Source: Acinetobacter sp. WU_MDCI_Axc73
GTDB lineage: Bacteria; Pseudomonadota; Gammaproteobacteria; Pseudomonadales; Moraxellaceae
DNA: 64,000 nt
NCBI RefSeq assembly: GCF_025562455.1
Contig: NZ_JAHPRO010000003.1
Span: 1-64,000 of the forward strand
Direction of reading: 5' to 3'
This document shows, piece by piece, positions 38,694-46,912 of the stretch. A program made the translations under genes and the position numbers. Position 1 is the stretch's first letter. Each line of letters begins with the position of its first letter. The notes below the pieces were generated by a model, which saw only the letters and a list, made by a program, of their open reading frames with translations, searched no databases and was not told where the DNA came from.

Positions 38694-39476
38694 ATGAATA
38701 AAAAAATAGTATTTAGTTTTTTGACTGCTACGATGATGACGCTTGGTGGTTGTGCAACCTTTGCGGATATGGCAGGTGCAGACTCTGCAACTCTCAATGC
38801 GACAGCAGCGCAGGGCTTTAGTAAAATGACAGCTGAAGCACGACAAAAGGGTGAGTTAGATACCTCTTCGGTGACTTATCGTCGTATTAATACGGTCATG
38901 CAACGTTTGATTCCTTATGCAAATCAGATGAATCAAACGGGTCAGCCATTTCAATGGCAACTTGCTGTGATAAAGTCAGATACGGTCAATGCTTATGTCG
39001 CGCCTGGCGGTAAAGTTGTGTTCTATACTGGTATTGTGAATAAACTGAACCTGACGGATGCTGAAATTGCAGCAGTAATGGGACATGAGATGACACATGC
39101 ATTAGAAGAACATTCAAAAAGTAAAATTGGGGCTGAAGCTCTGACTGGCTTAGCACTCAATATTGGTAAAGCTTATGCAGGTGATGGGATTGGTCAGTTG
39201 GGTTCTGCTGCACTTGATTTAGGAAGTCAGGTGGGAGTCGGTTTACCTTATTCGCGTAATTTAGAGAGCCGTGCAGATTTTGGTGGATTAATGCTGATGG
39301 CGAAAGCGGGTTATAATCCTCAAGCTGCGATTAGCTTGTGGGAAAAAATGAACAAACTTGATGGTGCAGGTGCAGGGCCATCATTCTTGTCAACACATCC
39401 TTCAAATACACAGCGTATTAATGATATGCGTAAAAATTTACCCGCAGCGATGGCTGTTTATAATAATCGTCGTTAA
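38694..39476 (+). CDS. M48-family metallopeptidase lipoprotein (LoiP/YcaL-like)
   Basis: This 260-aa exported zinc protease has the signal MNKKIVFSFLTATMMTLGGC, lipobox LGGC and Cys20. The catalytic motif HEMTH is at 131-135 and the third ligand in NLESRADFGGLMLM. I chose ATG 38694 because AGGAGA precedes it, and the upstream ATG would spoil the signal peptide. E. coli relatives LoiP and YcaL act in outer-membrane protein quality control. A similar envelope role is inferred. It shares a terminator with the convergent reductase gene. Confidence 0.88.
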   Translation: MNKKIVFSFLTATMMTLGGCATFADMAGADSATLNATAAQGFSKMTAEARQKGELDTSSVTYRRINTVMQRLIPYANQMNQTGQPFQWQLAVIKSDTVNAYVAPGGKVVFYTGIVNKLNLTDAEIAAVMGHEMTHALEEHSKSKIGAEALTGLALNIGKAYAGDGIGQLGSAALDLGSQVGVGLPYSRNLESRADFGGLMLMAKAGYNPQAAISLWEKMNKLDGAGAGPSFLSTHPSNTQRINDMRKNLPAAMAVYNNRR

Positions 39477-39498
39477 TTTTTTTAATATCATAATCAGA

Positions 39499-39531
39499 GA
39501 AAAGGATGCTATTAAGCATCCTTTTTTATTC
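39499..39531. terminator. Bidirectional terminator between the M48 and tas genes
   Basis: AAAGGATGCT (39501-39510) and AGCATCCTTT (39515-39524) form a 10-bp stem with an ATTA loop, As before and Ts after. Confidence 0.9.
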
Positions 39532-40578
39532 TTAAGGTGCAGGATTAGGTTGTTGGGTGTGAATATCTTCAATACCTTTTAATACCGCCTCATCCAGTGT
39601 AATGTCGAAAGCTTGAATATTTTCTTTTAACTGATCCAGACTGGTAGCGCCAATAATAGTGCTAGTTACAAAGAATTGTTGTTTGATAAAAGCCAATGCC
39701 ATTTGGGTTAAGCTGAGACCATGTTTTTCAGCCAATTGGGCATATTGCTCGGTTGCCCATTCACTTTGTGGATTACTGTAGCGCGTAAAACGTGAAAATA
39801 AAGTCACGCGAGCATTAGCAGGGCGAGCACCGTGGCGGAATTTGCCAGTTAAATAACCAAAAGCCAATGGTGAATAGGCAAGGAGTCCTATGCCTTCAAA
39901 TTTGGCAATTTCAGACATACCAATTTCGTAGGTTCGGTTTAATAGACTATAAGGGTTTTGTACACTGACGAATTTACTCACACCTAGCTTTTCTGCAAGT
40001 TGTAGAAACTTCATGATTCCCCAAGGTGTTTCATTGGATAAACCAATATGACGAATGCGCCCACGTTTAATTTCTTTTTGGAGGGCCAATAGCGTGTGTT
40101 GCATGGCTTCGATTTCATAGTGAGTCGCAGCCTCTGCATTGGCGAAGCCTAGACCTCCAAAGAAGTTAGTATGGCGCTCTGGCCAGTGAAGTTGATACAG
40201 ATCAATATAATCGGTCTGTAAACGCTTTAATGAGCCATCTAGCGCTTGTTCGATATGTTTGCCAAACTGGGTATGTCCTTCACGAATATGGCTGCCACCG
40301 AAACCAGGTCCTGCAATTTTAGATGCTAGAAACACCTTTTCGCGTTGGGCATGCTGTGCAAACCAGTTTCCAATAATCGTTTCGGTCGCACCATAGGTTT
40401 CAGGTTTGGGTGGAACAGAATACATCTCTGCGGTATCCCAGAAATATAAGCCATTTTCCAGCGCATAATTTAATTGATCAAAAGCTTCGGGTTGGGAGTT
40501 CTGTTCTCCAAAGGTCATGGTGCCTAAACAAATTTCAGGTACTTGAATGCCTGAATCACCCAATGCATGATATTGCAT
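39532..40578 (-). CDS. NADP(H)-dependent aldo/keto reductase, Tas type
   Basis: This 348-aa cytoplasmic reductase follows E. coli Tas. It starts MQYHALGDSGIQVPEICLG, with GTMTFGEQNS, DTAEMYSVPPKPETYG (catalytic Tyr), SLKRLQTDYIDLYQLHWPER (catalytic His), IGLSNETPWGIMKFL and NPYSLLNR. I chose ATG 40578, with AGGATCGG before it; the frame extends 58 residues upstream with no family match. The substrate is unknown, and Tas-type enzymes are broad carbonyl reductases. It follows crp on the same strand, but a terminator separates them. Confidence 0.9.
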   Translation of the reverse strand: MQYHALGDSGIQVPEICLGTMTFGEQNSQPEAFDQLNYALENGLYFWDTAEMYSVPPKPETYGATETIIGNWFAQHAQREKVFLASKIAGPGFGGSHIREGHTQFGKHIEQALDGSLKRLQTDYIDLYQLHWPERHTNFFGGLGFANAEAATHYEIEAMQHTLLALQKEIKRGRIRHIGLSNETPWGIMKFLQLAEKLGVSKFVSVQNPYSLLNRTYEIGMSEIAKFEGIGLLAYSPLAFGYLTGKFRHGARPANARVTLFSRFTRYSNPQSEWATEQYAQLAEKHGLSLTQMALAFIKQQFFVTSTIIGATSLDQLKENIQAFDITLDEAVLKGIEDIHTQQPNPAP

Positions 40579-40673
40579 AACCCGATCCTTAAATTTCATT
40601 GAAAGTTGACATTTTGAACTTAAATGATTTGTTGTAAGTTGTATGTATGTTTTTGTATCTTTTATATTTTTCA

Positions 40674-40706
40674 TAAAAAAAGCAAACGATAAAGTTTGCT
40701 TTTTTA
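40674..40706 (-). terminator. Terminator after crp
   Basis: AAAAGCAAAC and GTTTGCTTTT pair around GATAAA (40680-40702), with A and T runs outside. It ends crp on the minus strand and could act in both directions. Confidence 0.85.
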
Positions 40707-40723
40707 TCTGATAAAACGAAATT

Positions 40724-41431
40724 CTATTCTTCGTCATCAAAATCAGTATCATCCAGAGACTTCTCTTCTAATGATGCATCAAAAATGAGAATTGCTTTAC
40801 CATCGGTTTCAATCATGCCTTGCTCTTCAAGTGTTTTAAGAACACGACCGACCATTTCGCGTGAACAACCCACGATACGACCAATCTCTTGACGAGTGAT
40901 ACGGATTTGACGACCATTTGGTAAAATCATGGCTTCTGGCTGAGCAGATAAATCAATCAAACAGCGTGCAATACGACCAGAAACATCAATAAATGCTAAA
41001 TCTGTGACTTTACGGGTCGTATTTTTTAGACGACGTACTAATTGGGCAAATACGGCATAGCTTAAATCTGGATATTGCTTACTAAGTTCGTGGAAATTTT
41101 CATATGAAATTTCAGCAATTTCACAGACATCACGTGTACGAACCTCTGCTGTACGCTGTGGATTTGATTCAAAGAGACCCATTTCCCCAAAAAAGTCCCC
41201 AGGATTTAAATAAGCAACTACGATTTCACGTTCGTCATCTTCACGTAAAATAATTGAAACGGAGCCTTTCAAAATCAAATAGAGCGATTTTGATTCAGTA
41301 CCAGCGTCAACAATCGTCGTGCGTTTTGGATAGCGATTAATATGAGCACGTTTTAAAAGCGCCTTGACTGACTCCGGTAATTGACCTGGAGACAAAGCAT
41401 CGGTGCTGAGTTGTGAAAAGTTTGACGTCAT
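40724..41431 (-). CDS. crp: cAMP receptor protein family regulator (Crp/Vfr)
   Basis: This 235-aa transcription factor has an N-terminal cyclic-nucleotide domain with the phosphate-binding cassette GEMGLFESNPQRTAEV, close to E. coli Crp. A long dimer helix follows (YAVFAQLVRRLKNTTRKVTDLAFIDVSGRIA), and the helix-turn-helix is ITRQEIGRIVGCSREMVGRV. The C-terminus carries an extra acidic tail, EEKSLDDTDFDDEE. It is nearest to Vfr and Crp rather than Fnr, with no N-terminal cysteine cluster. The divergent osmC-family gene recalls the crp-yhfA arrangement of E. coli. Confidence 0.92.
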   Translation of the reverse strand: MTSNFSQLSTDALSPGQLPESVKALLKRAHINRYPKRTTIVDAGTESKSLYLILKGSVSIILREDDEREIVVAYLNPGDFFGEMGLFESNPQRTAEVRTRDVCEIAEISYENFHELSKQYPDLSYAVFAQLVRRLKNTTRKVTDLAFIDVSGRIARCLIDLSAQPEAMILPNGRQIRITRQEIGRIVGCSREMVGRVLKTLEEQGMIETDGKAILIFDASLEEKSLDDTDFDDEE

Positions 41432-41580
41432 GCTTAAGTTTTCCGATTAGGATATATAAAAAAGATCGCACAAGACCTAAATGAGCGTATTCACACACAA
41501 GAGATGAAATTCCTTATCAACTCATTTTATGCTAGTGTACAAGAACTATGTAAATTTATAATTTTTTTTGGGTAGTTGCA

Positions 41581-42003
41581 ATGCAAACAAGTGTTCATTG
41601 GCTAGAGAATGTTGCTTTTGAAGCGAAATCTGAAAGTGGTCATCAAGTAGTGATGGATGGCTCTGCTGAGTATGGTGGTGAAAACCGTGGCCCACGTCCT
41701 ATGGAGCTTATCTTAATGGGACTTGGTGGTTGTGCTTCGTTTGATATTGTGACTATTTTAAAGAAAGCTCGCCAAGATGTGACCAATGTCGTATGTGAGT
41801 TAAAAGCAGAACGTGCTGATACTATTCCAGCAGTTTTTACTGACATCCATTTACACTTTGTGGTGACAGGAAAAGCAGTGAAAGAAAAACAGGTGGCAAA
41901 AGCAGTTGAGCTTTCAGCAGAAAAATACTGTTCAGCCAGTAAAATGCTGTCTGATGGTGGTGTAAAAATCACGCATGATTTTGAAATTATTGAAGCTGAA
42001 TAG
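41581..42003 (+). CDS. OsmC-family protein (YhfA-like)
   Basis: This 140-aa protein has the OsmC/Ohr fold. The conserved first cysteine lies in GLGGCASFDIVTILKKARQDV and the second in SAEKYCSASKML. Such proteins reduce organic peroxides through a cysteine pair, but the YhfA subgroup has no proven substrate. It is divergent from crp, as E. coli yhfA is, so the pairing is ancient and may reflect shared regulation in the 149-base gap. A terminator follows closely. Confidence 0.9.
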   Translation: MQTSVHWLENVAFEAKSESGHQVVMDGSAEYGGENRGPRPMELILMGLGGCASFDIVTILKKARQDVTNVVCELKAERADTIPAVFTDIHLHFVVTGKAVKEKQVAKAVELSAEKYCSASKMLSDGGVKITHDFEIIEAE

Positions 42004-42044
42004 TTCAAGGTTTCAAATCATTTGAATCGCGCTGTCAATATTAG

Positions 42045-42076
42045 AAAAAAGCTGACGAAGAGTCGGCTTTTTTTAA
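42045..42076 (+). terminator. Terminator after the osmC-family gene
   Basis: AAAGCTGAC pairs with GTCGGCTTT (one G-U) around GAAGA, with As before and seven Ts after. Confidence 0.85.
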
Positions 42077-42103
42077 ACTTAAAAAGCGAACAAGGAATTT
42101 AAA

Positions 42104-42547
42104 ATGCTCAAAATACGTGAAGCGATGCTTGAGGATGCGCAAGCGTTACAGGCACTTATCGCTCAATTGGGTTATATACAATCTGTAGCATTAATTCAGG
42201 CTAAGCTCACTCAATTTTTCGAGGATGCTGACCAGTATGTTTTGATTGCTCAGATTGAGGCTGAAATTGCTGGTTTTTTGTCTTTGAGTATTATTCCACA
42301 AATTGCTACAGAAGGAGATTTTGCACGAGTCGCTTATCTCTGCGTGAATGAGCAATTTAGAGGACAGAAAATTGGTCAGGCACTGTTAGCCTCGGCCGAA
42401 GATATTGCACGAAAGCGTGGCTGTGATCGGATGGAATTACATTCAAGTGATCATCGAAAACAGGCACATCTGTTTTATCTTGCCCAAGGCTATGAAAATG
42501 CACCGAAATATTTTCGCAAATTTCTTGATGCATCAATGAAGAAATAA
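42104..42547 (+). CDS. GNAT-family N-acetyltransferase
   Basis: This 147-aa acetyl-CoA-dependent transferase has the acetyl-CoA loop RGQKIGQALLASAEDIARKRG and the preceding strand ARVAYLCVNEQF. The C-terminal part, ELHSSDHRKQAHLFYLAQGYE, matches the family end. The acceptor substrate cannot be predicted. Its final 15 bases overlap the end of the convergent M23 peptidase gene, so transcripts of the two must collide or overlap. Confidence 0.87.
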   Translation: MLKIREAMLEDAQALQALIAQLGYIQSVALIQAKLTQFFEDADQYVLIAQIEAEIAGFLSLSIIPQIATEGDFARVAYLCVNEQFRGQKIGQALLASAEDIARKRGCDRMELHSSDHRKQAHLFYLAQGYENAPKYFRKFLDASMKK

Positions 42548-43333
42548 TTGCGGATCAACCCGCGCATTATTCAAGCTCATGCCCCAATGTAGATGTGGCC
42601 CTGTTACACGCCCCGTTTTTCCAACTAACCCTAAAACTTCACCTTGATGGATACGTTGACCTTGCTTCGCCTCTATTTTACTTAAATGACAAAACATGCT
42701 GATCAAGCCTTGTCCATGATCAATCAGTACAGTTTTTCCATTAAAAAAATAATCACCTGTTTGTACGACAATGCCGTCGGTAGGCGCAACGACTTTTTGT
42801 CCAATCGGTGCAGGAATATCTAGCCCCGAATGTGGTGCGCGCTCTTCACCATTAAAAAAACGTTTACGTCCAAAAGAATTGCTAAATTTACCGGAAGTGG
42901 GGGCTATAAAGTGAGGCATTGATTGCCATGAACTCGTTGTAAATGAACTATAGATATCATTTTGCAATTTGGCTTCTTTAGCATAGCGTGTGAGCTGCGT
43001 CTCTGACGGGTCTACATAATTCTGATTTTGGAGTTTAATTCGTTGTTCAACATACGCATGTGGCTTTATTTCAATTTGAATCGGTTGGGCATTTGTATCT
43101 ACTGTTAAAGTGCCGATCGGCGTATTTAAAGGAATCCCTAAAATTGCATAACGCTGATGATTTTCCTGACTGATTAAAACAGCTTGTTGATGAAAATGAA
43201 CCGTTTGGATATTCTGATCAAGCGGAATAACCGCGATCCCACCTGGACGTCGTGAGTCTTGCGGTAACTCAGCATATAGAGATTGTAAGGAGAGCAGGGA
43301 TAAACCTAGCATAAAACAGCTTTTTTTGAGCAT
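42533..43333 (-). CDS. M23-family (LytM-type) metallopeptidase
   Basis: This 266-aa exported protein has a signal MLKKSCFMLGLSLLSLQSLYA. A beta-rich N-domain is followed by a C-terminal LytM domain with APHSGLDIPAPIGQKVVAPTD (HxxxD, zinc ligands) and TGPHLHWGMSLNNARVDP (HxH). All zinc ligands are present, so it is likely an active endopeptidase cutting peptidoglycan cross-links rather than an activator of amidases. It stands alone on the minus strand upstream of clpB and overlaps the GNAT gene by 15 bases at their 3' ends. Confidence 0.9.
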   Translation of the reverse strand: MLKKSCFMLGLSLLSLQSLYAELPQDSRRPGGIAVIPLDQNIQTVHFHQQAVLISQENHQRYAILGIPLNTPIGTLTVDTNAQPIQIEIKPHAYVEQRIKLQNQNYVDPSETQLTRYAKEAKLQNDIYSSFTTSSWQSMPHFIAPTSGKFSNSFGRKRFFNGEERAPHSGLDIPAPIGQKVVAPTDGIVVQTGDYFFNGKTVLIDHGQGLISMFCHLSKIEAKQGQRIHQGEVLGLVGKTGRVTGPHLHWGMSLNNARVDPQLFLH

Positions 43334-43642
43334 AAGAAAATATCAGTCATAATTTTTTAGATTTTTATCAGATTATTTTGAAAAACTCTGCTGCTTTGCT
43401 GTGAATAACTGAATTTGTTAGTCTAATGGAATGAGTATGTATCTATCAATTAACAAAAACAGCATACAGACTTACTTGAAAATTTGACGTAAAGAACCCA
43501 TATTATAATTGAGTTCTATATTGTTTAATATGAATACAAGTTTATGAAAAATATAATGAAATTATATGAAAATTATTTGAAATTTACAAAAGCGTTCCCA
43601 TGTATTAAGCAAGTAGAAAATTGATGATGAGGAATAACAATA
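43334..43642. other. Intergenic region upstream of clpB
   Basis: These 309 bases carry the promoters of the M23 gene and clpB. The sigma-32-type promoter at 43475-43503 is the only clear element. The clpB leader would be about 130 bases and AT-rich. Confidence 0.6.
43475..43503 (+). promoter_or_regulatory. Sigma-32 (RpoH) type heat-shock promoter of clpB
   Basis: CTTGAAA (43475-43481), a 15-base spacer, then CCCATAT (43497-43503) fits the E. coli sigma-32 pattern CTTGAA plus CCCATnT. It lies upstream of a heat-shock gene on the correct strand. Confidence 0.85.
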
Positions 43643-46222
43643 ATGCGTTTCGAAAAATTTACCAATCGCTTGCAACAAGCTTTGTCAGATGCTCAATCAT
43701 TAGCAACTGGTAAAGACCATACTTCTATTGATGGGATTCATATTCTTGCAGTTTTACTTGAAGAGCCATCCAATTTAAGTCTGTTGCAGCAATCAGGTGC
43801 AAGATTGCCAGAGTTAAAGCAAAAGTTGGAACAAGCGATTCAGGATGCCCCAACCATTGCTAATCCTACAGGTGACGTCAACCTGAACCCAGAAGCCGTG
43901 AAGGTGTTAAATCTGGCAGATCGTCATGCACAAAAAGCAGGTGATGAGTTTTTATCAACCGATTGGGTATTGCTTGCTTTAACCGAAACAGGCAGTACCA
44001 AAAGTTTATTAAATAGCGTGGGCGTCACCACAGATGCACTGCGTAAAGTGATTGAATCTATTCGAGGCGACGATAAAGTCATGAGCAATAATCACGAAGA
44101 TCAACGTGACTCATTAAATAAATATACCATCGATTTAACCGAAAGAGCTTTGGCAGGCAAACTTGACCCTGTAATTGGACGTGATGATGAAATTCGTCGC
44201 ACCATTCAGGTCTTATCACGTCGTACTAAGAATAATCCCGTGTTGATTGGTGAGCCAGGGGTCGGTAAAACCGCCATTGTCGAGGGTTTGGCACAGCGTA
44301 TTGTGAACGGTGAAGTTCCAGAAAGCCTAAAAAATAAACGGGTTTTATCGTTGGATTTAGGTTCATTGCTTGCAGGTGCAAAATATCGTGGTGAGTTCGA
44401 AGAACGCTTAAAAGCGGTACTTAACGATCTGGCTAAACAAGATGGGAACGTAATTTTATTTATTGATGAATTACATACTTTGGTCGGTGCAGGCAAAACC
44501 GATGGCGCGATGGATGCGGGCAATATGCTTAAACCCGCGTTGGCACGTGGTGAGTTGCGCTGTGTAGGTGCGACTACCTTAGATGAGTATCGTCAATATA
44601 TAGAGAAAGATGCCGCCCTTGAGCGTCGTTTCCAAAAAGTATTGGTCGATGAGCCGAGTGTTGAAGACACTATTGCCATTTTACGTGGATTAAAAGAGAA
44701 ATATGCCGCGCATCATGGTGTACAGATTCTCGATTCAGCGATTATTGCAGCTGCAAAAATGTCGCATCGTTATATTACCGACCGTCAATTACCTGATAAA
44801 GCGATTGATTTGATTGATGAAGCGGCATCACGTATTAAAATGGAGATCGATTCTAAACCAGAAGCTTTAGATCGTTTGGAACGTCGTATTATCCAGTTGA
44901 AAATGCAGCTTGAAGCGGTAAAACGTGATGAAGATGCAGGCAGTAAAGCTGAAATTAATCATCTTGAAGAACAAATCTCGACCATTGAGAAAGAATACAA
45001 TGATATGGAAGAGATTTGGAAAGCTGAAAAAACCTTGGTTGAAGGCGATAAAAAGGCACAGATTGAGCTCGATCAAGCACGTATTGCCTTTGATAAAGCG
45101 CAACGTGAAGGTGATTTAGCAGAAGCTGCACGTTTGCAATATGGGGTTATTCCAGAATTGCAAAAACGCCTTGAGCAAGCTGAAGTTGCTGAAGAAAACG
45201 AAGAACCAAAACTGATTCGTACCAAAGTGACTGAAAATGAAATTGCTGAAGTGGTTAGTGCTGCAACAGGTATTCCTGTGGCAAAAATGCTGCAAGGGGA
45301 ACGTGAAAAGCTTCTGCATATGGAAGAATTTTTACATAACCGTGTTGTCGGTCAGGATGAAGCGGTAGTGGCGGTATCGAATGCGGTTCGCCGTTCACGT
45401 GCAGGATTGTCTGATCCAAATCGACCAAGTGGTTCATTTCTATTCCTTGGGCCAACAGGTGTGGGTAAAACAGAGTTGACCAAAGCATTGGCAAATTTCC
45501 TGTTTGATAGTGATGATGCCATGATTCGTATCGATATGAGTGAATTCATGGAAAAACATTCAGTCAGTCGTTTGGTCGGTGCACCTCCTGGTTATGTGGG
45601 TTATGAAGAGGGTGGTGTACTTACTGAAGCGGTACGTCGTAAACCTTATAGTGTGGTCTTGTTCGATGAGGTCGAAAAAGCGCATCCGGATGTGTTTAAT
45701 ATCTTGCTACAAGTTTTGGATGACGGGCGTCTAACTGATTCACAAGGTCGTGTGATTGATTTTAAGAACACCGTGATTGTAATGACCTCGAACCTCGGTT
45801 CACAAGATGTACGTGAGTTAGGGGAAGGTGCGACTGATGATGAAGTACGTAGTGTAGTGATGGCAGCAGTAAGTCAGCATTTCCGTCCAGAGTTTATCAA
45901 TCGTATTGATGAGTTGGTGGTATTCCACTCTCTGAAAAAATCACAGATTCGCGGTATTGCCGATATTCAACTTGATCGTTTACGCTCACGTTTGGCAGAT
46001 CGTGAAATTGGATTGACTGTAGATGATAGTGCCTTTGATATCCTGATTGATGCGGGTTTTGATCCTATTTATGGTGCACGTCCGTTGAAACGTGCAATTC
46101 AGCAACAGGTTGAAAACCCACTCGCTCAAAAAATCCTAGGTGGAGAGTTTCAAGCAGGAGATAACATTATTATCAAAGGGGATCATGGTCATCTCGTGTT
46201 TGATAAATTAAAACTGAGTTAA
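43643..46222 (+). CDS. clpB: Disaggregase chaperone ClpB
   Basis: This 859-aa hexameric AAA+ ATPase pulls proteins out of aggregates together with DnaK. Domains in order: Clp-N repeats (1-150), first AAA module with GEPGVGKTA and the [11 protein letters not shown] loop, the coiled-coil middle domain (about 405-520, [20 protein letters not shown]), and the second AAA module with GPTGVGKTE and [16 protein letters not shown]. There is no ClpP-binding loop, and length is normal. The upstream sigma-32 promoter shows heat-shock control. A terminator follows 28 bases after the stop, so it is monocistronic. Confidence 0.97.
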   Translation: MRFEKFTNRLQQALSDAQSLATGKDHTSIDGIHILAVLLEEPSNLSLLQQSGARLPELKQKLEQAIQDAPTIANPTGDVNLNPEAVKVLNLADRHAQKAGDEFLSTDWVLLALTETGSTKSLLNSVGVTTDALRKVIESIRGDDKVMSNNHEDQRDSLNKYTIDLTERALAGKLDPVIGRDDEIRRTIQVLSRRTKNNPVLIGEPGVGKTAIVEGLAQRIVNGEVPESLKNKRVLSLDLGSLLAGAKYRGEFEERLKAVLNDLAKQDGNVILFIDELHTLVGAGKTDGAMDAGNMLKPALARGELRCVGATTLDEYRQYIEKDAALERRFQKVLVDEPSVEDTIAILRGLKEKYAAHHGVQILDSAIIAAAKMSHRYITDRQLPDKAIDLIDEAASRIKMEIDSKPEALDRLERRIIQLKMQLEAVKRDEDAGSKAEINHLEEQISTIEKEYNDMEEIWKAEKTLVEGDKKAQIELDQARIAFDKAQREGDLAEAARLQYGVIPELQKRLEQAEVAEENEEPKLIRTKVTENEIAEVVSAATGIPVAKMLQGEREKLLHMEEFLHNRVVGQDEAVVAVSNAVRRSRAGLSDPNRPSGSFLFLGPTGVGKTELTKALANFLFDSDDAMIRIDMSEFMEKHSVSRLVGAPPGYVGYEEGGVLTEAVRRKPYSVVLFDEVEKAHPDVFNILLQVLDDGRLTDSQGRVIDFKNTVIVMTSNLGSQDVRELGEGATDDEVRSVVMAAVSQHFRPEFINRIDELVVFHSLKKSQIRGIADIQLDRLRSRLADREIGLTVDDSAFDILIDAGFDPIYGARPLKRAIQQQVENPLAQKILGGEFQAGDNIIIKGDHGHLVFDKLKLS

Positions 46223-46249
46223 TTTCTAACTGAATTTGAAGCCCTATAG

Positions 46250-46279
46250 AGAGGATGTAGTCAATACATCCTCTTTTTA
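46250..46279 (+). terminator. Terminator after clpB
   Basis: AGAGGATGT (46250-46258) and ACATCCTCT (46266-46274) form a 9-bp stem followed by a T run. Confidence 0.9.
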
Positions 46280-46407
46280 CATCCTGATGGATTAAATATA
46301 AACGACAGGTTATCGGGAAATTTCTTCTAAGCATTGCGGTTTAAATCAAATCTTGTTAGCGTGAAATTAAATAAGAAGAACTGAGTAAATAAAGGAAGAA
46401 TCACGTG

Positions 46408-46851
46408 ATGGAACGTCAAGGATCTGCTCTCTCTATAATGATTGTTTTGCTTGGAAGTTTAGGATACTCAGGCTATACAATTTCTGCGACACCTTTAAAT
46501 GAGAATGTATTGAGAAGTGAAAGCGATTCACTTGAACGTGTAACACCGCCTGTAGTAAAAGCAGTTGAACAAGACGCAAAAAAACCAGTATCTGAGCAAA
46601 AAAATCTAAACCAGAATATTGCAAAAAGACATAGCAAACAATGGACTCAGGATAATCTAGATGCCAGTGTCTTATCTGAACATGAAGAACAGAAGAAAAT
46701 TACAGAACCGACACGAACCAGTATTTTTCTGCAACAGCAAATCCCTGAATTACTACCTTATGAAGAAAAAATTCGTTTGGATAAGCTTAATTTTAGTGGA
46801 CCACAGCTCGGTAATGCCAAAGGTGATGTCACGATTACCATAAATAAATAA
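46408..46851 (+). CDS. Exported or membrane-anchored hypothetical protein
   Basis: This 147-aa protein has a hydrophobic N-terminal segment (ALSIMIVLLGSLGYSGYTI) that is a signal peptide or anchor. A long polar, Lys-, Glu- and Gln-rich region without clear folds follows, and it ends in a more ordered FSGPQLGNAKGDVTITINK. AAGGAAG precedes the start; GTG 46405 and ATG 46408 are equally usable. I do not recognise a family. It stands alone between clpB and rlmKL, with terminators on both sides. Confidence 0.65.
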   Translation: MERQGSALSIMIVLLGSLGYSGYTISATPLNENVLRSESDSLERVTPPVVKAVEQDAKKPVSEQKNLNQNIAKRHSKQWTQDNLDASVLSEHEEQKKITEPTRTSIFLQQQIPELLPYEEKIRLDKLNFSGPQLGNAKGDVTITINK

Positions 46852-46880
46852 AGCCCGTTGAAATTTCAACAGGCTTTAAT
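46850..46880. terminator. Bidirectional terminator before rlmKL
   Basis: AAAGCCCGTTGAAA and TTTCAACAGGCTTT pair over 14 bp with one mismatch, overlapping the stop codon of the gene ending at 46851. It can serve both convergent genes. The loop is tight and the T tract short. Confidence 0.7.
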
Positions 46881-46912
46881 TCTTAAAGCAAGTATATCCT
46901 CGCTACCTGATT

